Below are positions 53,161-63,268 of a DNA stretch of 64,000 bases, piece by piece. The translations under genes were made by a program, and so were the position numbers. The notes beneath the pieces are model-generated. The model saw only the letters and a program-made list of their open reading frames with translations, did no database searches and was not told the origin of the DNA. The stretch comes from Reichenbachiella agariperforans. GTDB lineage: Bacteria; Bacteroidota; Bacteroidia; Cytophagales; Cyclobacteriaceae. The stretch is from NCBI RefSeq assembly GCF_900142205.1, contig NZ_FRAA01000004.1, positions 372,001 to 436,000 on the forward strand. Direction: 5' to 3'. Numbering within the stretch: the first letter of the stretch is position 1; each line of letters begins with the position of its first letter.

Positions 53161-54120
53161 TTACCATCCAGGCATTTCATCGCGTGTCACTATTCTTTTG
53201 TTCTTATATAATTTTTTGATGTCGTCTATCGAGTTGCTTTCCTTGACCAGCTCTGCCCATGGCATGAAGAAAATCCACCTAGGTTGAGCTTTGAGATGCG
53301 CCGACGTGGGCAGCTTAGAACACTCTCCGATGGCCATGGGCTTGTCTCCCGCGATAGGCAAAATGTACTCATACCATTTTTGATCAAAACCCTGGTCATA
53401 AACATCAAAGGCAAATACGTCCCAGTATTCGTCTCCAGGATTGTACTCTTCAAAATCCCAACTCATGTCCTGCATGTCCCATACCCAGATGAGATTATCA
53501 AGCCCTTTCACATCCGTGAAATAATCATGTGTGATACGGTACAGCTTGGCAGTTCCCTCTGCTCCAGGACGTCCTCCCCACCAAAACAGCCCTTGGTTCA
53601 TTTCGTGCAGCGGACGAAACATCGCGACCACTCCATGGTCTTTTAGATCTTGCAAATACACTGCGATTTCGTCCATACGCTTTTTCCACGCCTGATTCAG
53701 TTTAGTACCGTCAGTTGTCAATTCTAGCCACTGCTCATCTGTCAGTTGGGCATTGAGCAGTCCTGGATCCCAGCCACATGGCTCACCCTGATCAGGAGGA
53801 CATGCGTGCCACATGAGATTGATCATGGCACCATTGTCCCATTGCTCTTTGGCCTCTGCGATCATGGTAGCTCGCTCATCGATGTTGTCTTGCTGAAACA
53901 GGAAATCACCGCTCCATAGGGCAGGATACTTGCCAGTCGTTTCATAGATAAATTCTGTCCACCTATCTGGATCAGCATTGGGCTCTTTGTTGTGCTGACC
54001 CGCCAAAGTTTTCTTTCCAGATATTTCGTAGAGGTAGTCCATCACTTTTGACTTTTGTGCGGACATAGAGGATGCTACCAAGAGGAGCATCATGAGTAGG
54101 GTTATTTTTCCTTTGTTCAT
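53161..54120 (-). CDS. GH26 beta-mannanase/mannobiohydrolase-type enzyme, single domain
   Basis: 319 residues. A type I signal peptide (cleavage near SMSAQ, no lipobox) implies a soluble periplasmic enzyme. Catalytic acid/base E173 lies in FRPLHEMNQG and nucleophile E266 in MAIGEC, the GH26 pattern; WHACPPDQGEP and GLFWWGGRPG are also typical. No binding module or sorting signal. It is a close relative of the catalytic half of the next gene upstream, so the two arose by tandem duplication and then diverged in location. Confidence 0.93.
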   Translation of the reverse strand: MNKGKITLLMMLLLVASSMSAQKSKVMDYLYEISGKKTLAGQHNKEPNADPDRWTEFIYETTGKYPALWSGDFLFQQDNIDERATMIAEAKEQWDNGAMINLMWHACPPDQGEPCGWDPGLLNAQLTDEQWLELTTDGTKLNQAWKKRMDEIAVYLQDLKDHGVVAMFRPLHEMNQGLFWWGGRPGAEGTAKLYRITHDYFTDVKGLDNLIWVWDMQDMSWDFEEYNPGDEYWDVFAFDVYDQGFDQKWYEYILPIAGDKPMAIGECSKLPTSAHLKAQPRWIFFMPWAELVKESNSIDDIKKLYKNKRIVTRDEMPGW

Positions 54121-54192
54121 TCTGTATTTTTATGGGAGGATAAGAGGTCGGGAACTAAAACAAAACCCAACCTCTCTCGCTCTGTCTATTTA

Positions 54193-55884
54193 TTACTTCT
54201 CCTTTAACAATTTGCCCGAAAGTATCTGCGTCGCACTCACCAATCTAAAATGATATATCCCTGGTGCAATAGCAGCTCCGTGGCTATCTAAGCCTTTCCA
54301 GACTATAAAATCCTGCGCATCCCGTCTATCCGCTGCGGTGAACCTCCTCAGCTCACTGCCACTCATATCATAGATGCTTAGCTCAAAATCCCCCTCTCCC
54401 ACCACTGGTATCCGTACTTGGTCACTGAATGGATTAGGGTATGCGCCCAATTCAAGGGTTAGATCTGTTTTTTCAGCTCTCCTTGCTCCGCTATTGGGAG
54501 TCAAGGACCACCAGTTAATATTCCAGCCACCAGTGAGGGCTTTGATTCCAAAGTTCTGCGTACCTGCGCTGAGGTTGACGGTCTGGTAAATAGTCGTCCA
54601 TGACTGGTATCCACCCGTTGAAGGCACAGCGACAGAGCCATAAGACGCACCCCCAGCTTGCTCGAACTGAATCGTTCCTCCAGCTGAACTCGCTACGCGA
54701 TAAGCTATCGTATAAGCACCCGAAGAAGGCACTGTGATGCTGTTGTAAGTCATCCAGTCTCCGTTATCGATCCATCCGACATTGAGATTTCCTCCACCGG
54801 GATCGCTCGTTGTTTCGGTCTGCACTCCGCTCATGTTGTCATAGTCCTCGGCTTGGATGTACTGTGTACCGCCTCCGCCTGATCCTCCATTTTGCCAAGT
54901 GCCTGTGCCATTCCAGCCAGGCATCTCGTTGAGTGTGAGCACACGGCTCGACCAGTAGATGTCTTGTATTTTTTGATTGCTATTCGCAGAAAATGTCAAC
55001 TCAGACCAGCCCATAAAGAACGTCCACAAGGGCTGATTGTTGAGCAAATTGACAGCAGGTAAATCTTCGCATTCTCCGATACCTATCGGTCTTCCGCCCG
55101 CTTTAGCCACCATGGCATTGTACTTGGCCGTGCTGTATCCCTGACCATCACTCCAATACATATCCATCGTCAGTACGTCCCAGTAGTTCCATCCCGGATC
55201 GTAGTTGTATAGATCGTTAGCCAGGCCGCTGTAGTCTTGCATGTTCCACACCCAAATCAGGTTTGACAACCCTTTCGTATTGGTCATATAGTCATGGGTG
55301 ATTTGGTAAAGTCTCGCGGTACCATTTGCCCCAGGCCGTCCGCCCCACCAGAACATCCCTTGATTCATCTCGTGCAACGGTCTAAAGAAGACTTCCACCC
55401 CAGCATCTTCGAGTTGCTGCAGGTAATAGGCTACATCATCCATGCGACTCTTCCAAGAATTGTTGATGGCAGTACCATCGGTAAGCAACTGATCCCACTC
55501 CCACTGACTCATCTGACTGAGCACACCATTTGAGTCCCAATAGCAAGGTTCTCCTTTGGCAGGGTTACAGGCGTGCCACATGATGTTGACCATCGCGCCA
55601 TTGTTCCATTCTTGGATGGCCTGATCTATCATCGTTTGTCTGTTAGCAATTTCATTAGGTTCGAATTGAAAATCCGCACTGTACAAACCCGGCCATTGCC
55701 CGATAATCCCGTTGAGCTGCTGGCTGTAGCCATTCGGGTTAGCATTAGGTTGACGGTTGTGCATCCCACCTATCGTTTTCGTCCCTTGAATACTGTACAA
55801 ATAATTCAGTGATTCAAAGGGTGTCTGCGCATTGAGCGTCAGACATAGTGGTATCAGTGCAATAAAAAGTTTTAATGCTTTCAT
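54193..55884 (-). CDS. GH26 beta-mannanase with CBM6 and T9SS sorting domain
   Basis: 563 residues: signal peptide (~1-20), GH26 domain (~21-325; acid/base E172 in RPLHEMNQG, nucleophile E271 in IGIGEC), a glycine-rich linker (GGSGGGG), a CBM6-type module (~341-470; IQAEDYDNMSGVQ, VGWIDNGDWMTY) and a type IX secretion C-terminal domain (~480-563; GAYPNPFSDQV, SIYDMSG, PGIYHFRL). It is thus exported to the cell surface or medium to attack polymeric mannan. The T9SS itself is not in the window. Confidence 0.95.
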   Translation of the reverse strand: MKALKLFIALIPLCLTLNAQTPFESLNYLYSIQGTKTIGGMHNRQPNANPNGYSQQLNGIIGQWPGLYSADFQFEPNEIANRQTMIDQAIQEWNNGAMVNIMWHACNPAKGEPCYWDSNGVLSQMSQWEWDQLLTDGTAINNSWKSRMDDVAYYLQQLEDAGVEVFFRPLHEMNQGMFWWGGRPGANGTARLYQITHDYMTNTKGLSNLIWVWNMQDYSGLANDLYNYDPGWNYWDVLTMDMYWSDGQGYSTAKYNAMVAKAGGRPIGIGECEDLPAVNLLNNQPLWTFFMGWSELTFSANSNQKIQDIYWSSRVLTLNEMPGWNGTGTWQNGGSGGGGTQYIQAEDYDNMSGVQTETTSDPGGGNLNVGWIDNGDWMTYNSITVPSSGAYTIAYRVASSAGGTIQFEQAGGASYGSVAVPSTGGYQSWTTIYQTVNLSAGTQNFGIKALTGGWNINWWSLTPNSGARRAEKTDLTLELGAYPNPFSDQVRIPVVGEGDFELSIYDMSGSELRRFTAADRRDAQDFIVWKGLDSHGAAIAPGIYHFRLVSATQILSGKLLKEK

Positions 55885-56046
55885 AATAGTTAATCATAGT
55901 AATTTGGTCTTTGTCCGAACCCTATTGATTCGGCTCATGCGTGTGTTAATCCATGACCGGTTTAGATCGCTCTTCCCGAAGGATCAAAAAGCAATGCAAG
56001 AGGTCTTTCATCACCAAAACCACTCATGGACATCATTGTAGGCGTA

Positions 56047-57246
56047 CTATTGCACTGTAATCCCCTCGACTGCCTCATACATGTCAGGCAAGTCTGAACT
56101 AAATAGCATATAGTCGCTCTCATAGAATGTCACAAAGTCATTGGCAGAACTATGCCCTATCCATGGACCATAGTAGTGGTACCCAGACCCTGTCGGATCA
56201 TACTTATTTCTCCACATCACGACAAGACTCACCCCCTTGCCATACATGGCAGACATGATCTCCTGTGTCCAATAATCCGTGTATTCTTTACCATCTTTTC
56301 TCACCCCTTCTATCCCGGTTTCGGTCACACCACATGGTTTGAGTTTTTCTTTGGATAGCGTAGCGAGATTTCTAGAGTTGGTGGCAAGTGACTTGGTATT
56401 GGTACCGTGGTAGCTGTCCATCCCGATAAAATCGACATAGTCATCTCCTGGCCACCTGTAGAGCAGATTGTCCACCGTGCCTTCACTATCTATCTGTGGC
56501 GAGATCGCAAAAATCAGATTATGTACACCCATTTCGAGTGTCAGATAGTCAACCGTAAACTTCCAAAAAGAGATAAATTCTTCCTGCGTCGTACAGCTGC
56601 TACCCCACCATGACCAACTCTGCGTGTGCTCGTGATAGGGACGAAAAATGATCGGAATCAATTTCCCATTTTCATCCTTCAGACTCGTCACAAAAGTCGC
56701 CAATCTATCCAGCCACACTTTGTAAGTCATATTGACTTCACTGCCCTCTTCTAAGATACCCTTGACGACCGTGTTGTCAGAGTTGTCCCACGAGTCTCCA
56801 CCCGTTTTAGGGTTGTTGAGATGAAGGCAAGCTGTAATCACTTCTCCGCGCGCTCTTGCTTCCATGATCGTGCGTTTTCTATCATCATTGAGATCACTGG
56901 ACAGATATCTTTCGTCCATGACCTCCGCAAAATCCACACTGAATACGGCTGGGTAGTCACCACAGACTTCTTTGGTATCGGATCGTCCTGACTCTGCATA
57001 CCATTCGCGACCGTAGAGCAAGTCATCGTGATGCCCAAACATCATTCCCCTACTTTGCACATCCCACAGGTTGGCATAGAGCGCTTTGGTCTCGTCCGTG
57101 GCACTCTTGTCTACCAACTGGAGCGTCACGGGTTCTACTGATCCACCATCCCCGTCTCCATCAGGATCGACGGTAGACTCATCTGTCGAGCAAGCCATCA
57201 AAAAGGCTGAAGCTAAGATCAAAAGGCTATAAGTAAACTTTGTCAT
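56047..57246 (-). CDS. GH26 beta-mannanase, surface lipoprotein
   Basis: 399 residues from the ATG at 57244-57246. This start is preferred over the longer frame reaching 57294 because it gives a proper lipoprotein signal (MTKFTYSLLILASAFLMAC). The residues after the lipid cysteine are acidic (STDESTVDPDGDGDGG), as in Bacteroidota surface-exposed lipoproteins. GH26 motifs are IFRPYHEHTQSWSWWG with the acid/base Glu and CGVTETGIEG with the nucleophile. It differs clearly from the two tandem GH26 genes and probably makes the first cuts at the surface together with SusCD. Confidence 0.92.
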   Translation of the reverse strand: MTKFTYSLLILASAFLMACSTDESTVDPDGDGDGGSVEPVTLQLVDKSATDETKALYANLWDVQSRGMMFGHHDDLLYGREWYAESGRSDTKEVCGDYPAVFSVDFAEVMDERYLSSDLNDDRKRTIMEARARGEVITACLHLNNPKTGGDSWDNSDNTVVKGILEEGSEVNMTYKVWLDRLATFVTSLKDENGKLIPIIFRPYHEHTQSWSWWGSSCTTQEEFISFWKFTVDYLTLEMGVHNLIFAISPQIDSEGTVDNLLYRWPGDDYVDFIGMDSYHGTNTKSLATNSRNLATLSKEKLKPCGVTETGIEGVRKDGKEYTDYWTQEIMSAMYGKGVSLVVMWRNKYDPTGSGYHYYGPWIGHSSANDFVTFYESDYMLFSSDLPDMYEAVEGITVQ

Positions 57247-57331
57247 ATCGGTGTTCTTCTTCGAGTAAATGTGAATAAAGCTAGCCTCCATCATATACGA
57301 AAATCATGATGGAGGCCTGCTTTCATATCGT

Positions 57332-58270
57332 TTATTGTTTGGTCAAATCAATCCAAAACCTCCTCGGTTTCTTCACGAATTTGTCATAGTCACTGTAGAT
57401 GTTGTCCCAGTCATCCGTACCATTGATATCAAAGGCCAGTGCTTGCTCTGTGGTCACTTTGGACAGTCCATTTCCGAGATCCTCAGTGCCTGCAGCCACC
57501 AACTCGGCTGTACTCGTACTCCCATCTGCGAAGGTGAAAATGATTCTATCCAAGGCGTAGTTTCGCTCCCAAGTACCCGCTGCTTTTGGCACAGTGCGGT
57601 AGAACGGGTTGACATCCGTCACAGGATCCAATACATACTGAAAATCCGCATAGAGGCCATCAGCACCTTCATTGTTGGTAATGGCACCATAGGTATTTCC
57701 CTCGGCCGTAATCCCCGTCATCTCGAAAGTAAGCGTATTGTCTAGCTCTGCCTCTGGGCCACCCGTTTCAGGCCATATCCAAGGTTTTGATGTCATAGGC
57801 AATACGCCTCCGCCACCGTACTCTGGGCCCGTACCACCATAGACGATCAAGTCCGTGATGTCATAGGTTCCTAGCAGAGTCTCTTCGAACGAAAAGACCT
57901 TGATGGTGTAGTCTCTGGACTTACCAGTAGGCGATGTGACTGTCAACAGTGCAGTCTGATCGGAGTTCTCGAAATTGAGTGATTCGCCCTGCTCCACACT
58001 CGAGGTAGCCCCATAAGAAGTCTGAATACTCTGTAGCACGATATTGCTTAGATCAGGGATCTCACTGACATTGATCGTCAATTCGATCGTTCCCGTTGAT
58101 TCATCTACTCTCGTGATCGTAGGTATCCCTACTTGGTTCTCAAATTTGAGATTGATGACACTACGTTCGTTGTTCCAATCACCCGCTTCGATATCTTCTA
58201 GCGGATCCTTGATACAGGCCATATTGGCCACTAGCAGTATACTGAAAAGTATATATGTTATCTTTTTCAT
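57332..58270 (-). CDS. Putative surface glycan-binding lipoprotein of the mannan locus
   Basis: 312 residues. Lipobox MAC (cysteine ~19) is followed by an acidic stretch (IKDPLEDIEAGD) suggesting surface exposure. A DUF5018-like beta domain (about 35-135) ends in a Ser-Pro-Thr-Gly turn (TSPTGKSRDYTIKV), and a second all-beta domain contains many tryptophans and tyrosines that could bind sugars. Position directly after susD is where SGBPs are usually encoded. Function is inferred from position and architecture. Confidence 0.75.
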   Translation of the reverse strand: MKKITYILFSILLVANMACIKDPLEDIEAGDWNNERSVINLKFENQVGIPTITRVDESTGTIELTINVSEIPDLSNIVLQSIQTSYGATSSVEQGESLNFENSDQTALLTVTSPTGKSRDYTIKVFSFEETLLGTYDITDLIVYGGTGPEYGGGGVLPMTSKPWIWPETGGPEAELDNTLTFEMTGITAEGNTYGAITNNEGADGLYADFQYVLDPVTDVNPFYRTVPKAAGTWERNYALDRIIFTFADGSTSTAELVAAGTEDLGNGLSKVTTEQALAFDINGTDDWDNIYSDYDKFVKKPRRFWIDLTKQ

Positions 58271-58295
58271 ATTTAGTCTTTTTGATGTGCGCGAA

Positions 58296-59789
58296 TTATA
58301 GTCCTTGATTCAGGTCTATTTCTAACTGTGGGATAGGGTAAAAAGCGGCTTCTTCGTCGGTAATACCTGCAGCCTCATCTACCATCTCTGTGACTTTATT
58401 GATTCGACGTAGGTCATAGAGCCTGTTCCCCTCGAAAGCCAGTTCCCAGCTTCTCTCTTCTATAATCCTGTCTCTAAAGTCTACAACCGAAAGACCTGCC
58501 GGCAAATCACCCAATCCTGCTCTGTTTCTCACATAATTGACCAAATCGTAAGCCTCTGCAGTCGGACCTACTGCCTCTGCATAGGTCAGTGCGATATCTG
58601 TATAGCGAATCAAGAACGGTCTCGTACTCGTCTTGTCCGCAATGAACTGCGGATCCACATATTTTCTACAAAAACGGTATGGAATTGCTCCTGGGAAAGC
58701 AGCTGATTCTACTCCATTTTCGTCATATACGGCATCCACCAATAGCACCTGCCCTCTGGCATCTGCGCCATCATAGGTATTGTAAAAAGTCTCCTTGGTC
58801 TGGAAGACACTCCAGCCATCGTGCGACTTGTCGTATGTCCCATCTCCATTGTCTATATAAATATCTCCTCCTGAGATGTATGGAATGAAAAGCTTAGAAA
58901 TTTTGGAGTAATCTCCCTCTATCGCTCCCGTTCTATCCATAGACATCAAAAAGATGTGCTCGGGACCTCTTGGGCTTTCTACATCATAGATATGCATCAG
59001 ATCTGGATCAAACCCATAGGTCGCTTGATCATTGAGGACCTGACCAGAAAAATAAGCCGCACTATCATACAATGTCGCTGCATCCAAAGCCAAATCCGTG
59101 TACAGCGGTACACTGCTGGCTTTGGAAGACGCCATATAGATGTACGCTTTGGCTGCCAAAGCCTGTGCCGACACCTCATCTGCACGCCCTAGCGCTGGCA
59201 ATACCTCTAACAACTCGATGGCTCTACGGCAGTCACCAATAATCAAGTCATATAGCTCATCCAGGTCTTGTGCCATCGGTGCTGCAGTCTGTCCCAGTTC
59301 CGCGACGAGTTCCTTGTGCACAGGCACCAAACCGAAGTTTCTGACGAGGTTGAAGTAATTCCATGCTCTGAGGAAATAGGCCTCTCCCAAATATCTCTTC
59401 TGCGCATCAGCAGGAATGTCAGACGCAGGGATTGCTTCCAAAATACCGTTCGTTCTATTGATCGCGATGTAGGCGTATTTGAAGTAGTTGTACAAACTCC
59501 TGTTGTTAGAGAAGTTGTCTACAGTCCAATTGTTGAGCGCCTGAGCATCTGCTCCTTCGTCCGTTTTAGGTCCTACCTCATCGGTCGGCATATCTCCCAG
59601 CATGAACACACCTCTAGAATACTCTAGATAGGTCAATGCGTCATAGGCATAACTAACTGCTGACTCAGCATCTGCTTCGGATTTATAAAAATTATCTTCT
59701 GAATAAAAACCATACGGCTCTTCGGTCAGATCGCAGCTATTGGCCATCAAAAGACCGAATAGTATGAATATATAATATCTAATTTTCAT
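58296..59789 (-). CDS. SusD/RagB-family outer-membrane nutrient-binding lipoprotein
   Basis: 497 residues. Lipobox NSC (cysteine ~19), N-terminal TPR-rich helical region (YKSEADAESAVSYAYDAL, YLGEAYFLRAWNYFNLVRNFG) and the characteristic end FAFEGNRLYDLRR-type segment (WELAFEGNRLYDLRRI). It closes the SusC pore and binds manno-oligosaccharides at the surface. It starts 12 bases after the susC stop. Confidence 0.96.
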   Translation of the reverse strand: MKIRYYIFILFGLLMANSCDLTEEPYGFYSEDNFYKSEADAESAVSYAYDALTYLEYSRGVFMLGDMPTDEVGPKTDEGADAQALNNWTVDNFSNNRSLYNYFKYAYIAINRTNGILEAIPASDIPADAQKRYLGEAYFLRAWNYFNLVRNFGLVPVHKELVAELGQTAAPMAQDLDELYDLIIGDCRRAIELLEVLPALGRADEVSAQALAAKAYIYMASSKASSVPLYTDLALDAATLYDSAAYFSGQVLNDQATYGFDPDLMHIYDVESPRGPEHIFLMSMDRTGAIEGDYSKISKLFIPYISGGDIYIDNGDGTYDKSHDGWSVFQTKETFYNTYDGADARGQVLLVDAVYDENGVESAAFPGAIPYRFCRKYVDPQFIADKTSTRPFLIRYTDIALTYAEAVGPTAEAYDLVNYVRNRAGLGDLPAGLSVVDFRDRIIEERSWELAFEGNRLYDLRRINKVTEMVDEAAGITDEEAAFYPIPQLEIDLNQGL

Positions 59790-59801
59790 CTTTGTCTTTC
59801 T

Positions 59802-62800
59802 TTAAAATGTAACATTCAAACCAAGTGTCCACTTTCTCAAACGCGGATATCCACCCCAGTAGCGACCATCCATTCCGACTTCTGGGTCATAGCTCTTGAA
59901 CTTGGTGAAGGTGTAAAGATTGGATGCATTCATGTACAATCTCGCCTTGATCTGCTTCGGTAGATTCATGGTATAGCCGAGGTTCACATTCTGTATTCTT
60001 ACAAAAGACCCATCCTCGATCCACCAGTCTGACACCTTGGTATTTCTACCATCCATCAACTTAGGGAAATCGTTAGTCGGATTGTCTGGTGTCCATCTCA
60101 GCGGCTGATTGCTCGGCTGGTTAAACGCCTGTGTGTTGTAGACATCATTGCCGAATACTCCGTTGAAAAAGATACTTGCATCGAAGTTTTTGTAGGACAT
60201 ATTTAGATTCAAACTGGCCATAAAATCAGGATTTGGATTTCCTATCAACACACGATCGTTTGTATCTATCACTCCGTCATCGTTGATATCGACATATTTG
60301 AACTCTCCTGACTGGGCTAGGTCTCCTTCAAGTCCTGCCTGTAGCCCCTCTTCCAAGGTCTGAACTATACCGTCCGTTTTGTATCCATAGAATACATTGG
60401 TCGGCTGACCGAGTGCGAGTATGTTTGGCGAAGCACGGAATGCCTCGATGGAATTGCCCCAGACTCTGTATTGCATCCCTGAGTTAGGGTCAGTGATCAC
60501 TCCTGTCTCTTCTGCTCTACCTAGATCCGTCACTTCGTTTCTATTTCTATAGTAGATCAAAGTCGCTCCAAATTGGAAATCTGTCGTCTCGATGATTTTT
60601 GCATCCAAAGTCAGCTCTACCCCTTTATTGGTAATCGATCCGTCATTGATGGTCATCAGATCATAACCTGAGGATACGGGCAGATACCTGCTCTGTAAGA
60701 GATCATCTGTGTACTTTTCGTAGTAATCGAACGTCGCATGGAGCCTATTGTTGAACATCCCAAAGTCCACTCCAAAATCGACTTGCGCAGTAGTCTCCCA
60801 TCTCAAATCGGGGCTGGGCATACCTCCCCACAACACTTCGATACCATCCTGACCTGTAGTGCCTACCTGTCTACCTGGCCCGATCGCTGTGATCCATTGG
60901 CCATCGTTGTAGTAGTTGCTCACGCCAAATCTACTGAGGGTCTCATAAGGACTAACTCCTTGGTTACCCGAAATACCATAACTGGCTCTGAATTTCAACT
61001 CATCGAATAGGTTGAGTCCTCTGATGAAACTCTCCTCATGGGCTTTCCAACTGATCGCTCCTGAAGGGAAAAATGCCCATTTGTTGTTTGCACCGAACTT
61101 AGAAGATCCATCTGCTCTCGACGTGAACGTGAAGAGATACTTGTTGTTGAAAGTATAGTTGGCTCTAAAAATACCAGAGGCCAACTCCCACTCATTGTAG
61201 CCATTGGTAACCGTATTTCTCTCAGGGTTACCTGCTTCGAGGCTCTCATTTTTCAAGATTTCATTCACAAAATCGAATGCACCTAGATTCGAAGTTCGTA
61301 CCACACTTTTTTGATACGAGTGACCTAGTGTCACGCCAAACTCATGTCTACCCAGTGCCTTGTTGTAGTTCAAGAAAGACTCTGAGACGAGGTTGTTTTC
61401 CGACCAGTTATTGATATGTGCTGCGCCGTTGTTGAACTGTCCCGATTGGGTATAGACTTTTGGGAAGTACTGATCATCCACTGAATTACCATACTTGTAG
61501 TTGAACCTCGACGTGAATGTCAGCGTAGGAATGATCTTCCACTGCATATCCACAAATGAGATCACATCCAGACTTTTTGATTTGTTTAGCTGATTGTCTG
61601 TGATCGCCACGGGATGACCGAAATCATTGTTGCCTGACAAGAAATAGCTCCCATCCTCATTGTAGACTGGGAATAATGGATTTCTCCAATAGGCCAAACC
61701 TCCGTTATTGTTTCGCTCGCCTCTCGTCAAAATGTTAGAAAAGGTGACTTTCAGGTTATCAAATACCTTGTGACTGATATTGAGATTATAATTGTATTTG
61801 GTATAATCATTTTCGATATACATCCCCTTGTCGGTGAAGTAGTTTCCGCTCAGATTGAAATTGGTTTTCTCGTTAGAGCTGGAGATCGTCAGCGTAGTGT
61901 TATTAGACACTGGTGCGTCTCTAAACGTAATGTCATCCCATCGTGTATTGTGCGGCCAAGAACCATCAGAGAGTTCCTCCACAGATGGGTAGTAGACACC
62001 ATTCACGGTCTGCCCAATATATAACGGTGGAAAACCACCATTGATACGCGACTCATTGTTGAGCTGAGTCATCAGTACTGGGTCTCTCCATAGGTTGAGA
62101 TCAGAGGTAAACTCTGATACAGTCACCTGCTGTCTGAGGCTAATGTGTGTTTCGCCATCCGCAGCCTTGCGTGTCGTCACAATGATCACCCCATTGGCTC
62201 CTCTGGAACCGTAGATCGCAGATGCAGATGCATCCTTGAGTACCTCTACAGATTCGATATCCGCGGGGTTAATCTGTGTCAAATTTCCAGCTCCGCCAAT
62301 CGGAAAACCATCTACTACTACGAGCGGATCATTCGAACCACTCAATGTACTGTTTCCTCTGATTCGTACCGTAGAACTCGCACCTGGCTCCTGTGAGTTG
62401 CTGATAATCTGAAGACCCGCTGCACGTCCTTGGAGTACTCCCTCTACAGAGCTAGACGGTATGTCTTTGACCTCCTTCAACTTCACCTGAGTGACAGATC
62501 CTGTCAAATCAGCTTTCTTAACCGAACCGTACCCTACTACTACGATCTCATCGAGACTGGTAAAGTCTGGTTCCAATAGCACGCTAATAGTAGACCTGCC
62601 TGATACTTGCACTTCTTGACTTACATATCCGACAAAAGAAACCACTAGCGCAGCACTCTCCGACACATTGATCGTAAACTTACCATCCAGGTCGGTGACT
62701 GTACCGACTGTAGTGCCCTTTGCCAAAACAGTAGCACCAGGTAGTGGCTCTCCTGTTTCGTCAGAGACTGTTCCCGTGACTGTAATGTCTACATTGATAG

Positions 62801-63188
62801 ACTCGGTCACTTTGGGTAGGCGCTCCTCAGAACTTACGTTTTTGATGGTAATGATCTCATTGATTCGACGCAATGAAACTCTAGACTGAACAGAAATCTC
62901 CTTGAGCAAGGCGCTCATATTCCATTCGCCCTTAGATAGACTCACTTTTTTGTTTCTCAACTCTTTTTTAGAGTACGCAAAAGTAAATTCGCTAGCGCTT
63001 TCGACTTCTGTCAAAAGCCCCAATAAACTATTCCCTTCATAGTTTACTTCGACCGTTATCTCACTGAGAGCATAACGCTGAGCTGACGACTCATTGGCAA
63101 GTGCCATCGTCAGCGAGCAACACAATATGGTCGCGTATACTGCAACTTTTGTCATGCTAATAATAATTTTTAGTAGCCTTTCATGCAT
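59802..63188 (-). CDS. SusC/RagA-family TonB-dependent transporter with STN domain
   Basis: 1128 residues: signal peptide, an STN signalling domain (about 38-120; LLGLLTEVESASEFTFAYS), a CarboxypepD_reg-like domain (about 135-215; TVSDETGEPLPGATVLAKGT), the SusC plug (DEIVVVGYGSVKKADLTG, NSTLSGSNDPLVVVDG, YGSRGANGVIIVTTRK) and a 22-strand barrel ending WTLGLNVTF. It imports manno-oligosaccharides using TonB. The STN domain fits transcriptional control through the adjacent FecR anti-sigma factor. Confidence 0.97.
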   Translation of the reverse strand: MHERLLKIIISMTKVAVYATILCCSLTMALANESSAQRYALSEITVEVNYEGNSLLGLLTEVESASEFTFAYSKKELRNKKVSLSKGEWNMSALLKEISVQSRVSLRRINEIITIKNVSSEERLPKVTESINVDITVTGTVSDETGEPLPGATVLAKGTTVGTVTDLDGKFTINVSESAALVVSFVGYVSQEVQVSGRSTISVLLEPDFTSLDEIVVVGYGSVKKADLTGSVTQVKLKEVKDIPSSSVEGVLQGRAAGLQIISNSQEPGASSTVRIRGNSTLSGSNDPLVVVDGFPIGGAGNLTQINPADIESVEVLKDASASAIYGSRGANGVIIVTTRKAADGETHISLRQQVTVSEFTSDLNLWRDPVLMTQLNNESRINGGFPPLYIGQTVNGVYYPSVEELSDGSWPHNTRWDDITFRDAPVSNNTTLTISSSNEKTNFNLSGNYFTDKGMYIENDYTKYNYNLNISHKVFDNLKVTFSNILTRGERNNNGGLAYWRNPLFPVYNEDGSYFLSGNNDFGHPVAITDNQLNKSKSLDVISFVDMQWKIIPTLTFTSRFNYKYGNSVDDQYFPKVYTQSGQFNNGAAHINNWSENNLVSESFLNYNKALGRHEFGVTLGHSYQKSVVRTSNLGAFDFVNEILKNESLEAGNPERNTVTNGYNEWELASGIFRANYTFNNKYLFTFTSRADGSSKFGANNKWAFFPSGAISWKAHEESFIRGLNLFDELKFRASYGISGNQGVSPYETLSRFGVSNYYNDGQWITAIGPGRQVGTTGQDGIEVLWGGMPSPDLRWETTAQVDFGVDFGMFNNRLHATFDYYEKYTDDLLQSRYLPVSSGYDLMTINDGSITNKGVELTLDAKIIETTDFQFGATLIYYRNRNEVTDLGRAEETGVITDPNSGMQYRVWGNSIEAFRASPNILALGQPTNVFYGYKTDGIVQTLEEGLQAGLEGDLAQSGEFKYVDINDDGVIDTNDRVLIGNPNPDFMASLNLNMSYKNFDASIFFNGVFGNDVYNTQAFNQPSNQPLRWTPDNPTNDFPKLMDGRNTKVSDWWIEDGSFVRIQNVNLGYTMNLPKQIKARLYMNASNLYTFTKFKSYDPEVGMDGRYWGGYPRLRKWTLGLNVTF

Positions 63189-63221
63189 AAAATAATAATT
63201 TAGTAGTTAATTAATGTTACC

Positions 63222-63262
63222 AGAGAGCCGAGATCCTTTCCCCAAAGTGCACTTGGCTCTCT
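63222..63262. other. Inverted repeat between fecR and susC
   Basis: AGAGAGCC pairs with GGCTCTCT across 25 bases in the 80-base gap. The T-run follows only on the plus strand, so in the sense of these genes it is not a normal terminator. It could be an RNA element in the susC leader. Confidence 0.4.
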
Positions 63263-63268
63263 CCTTTT

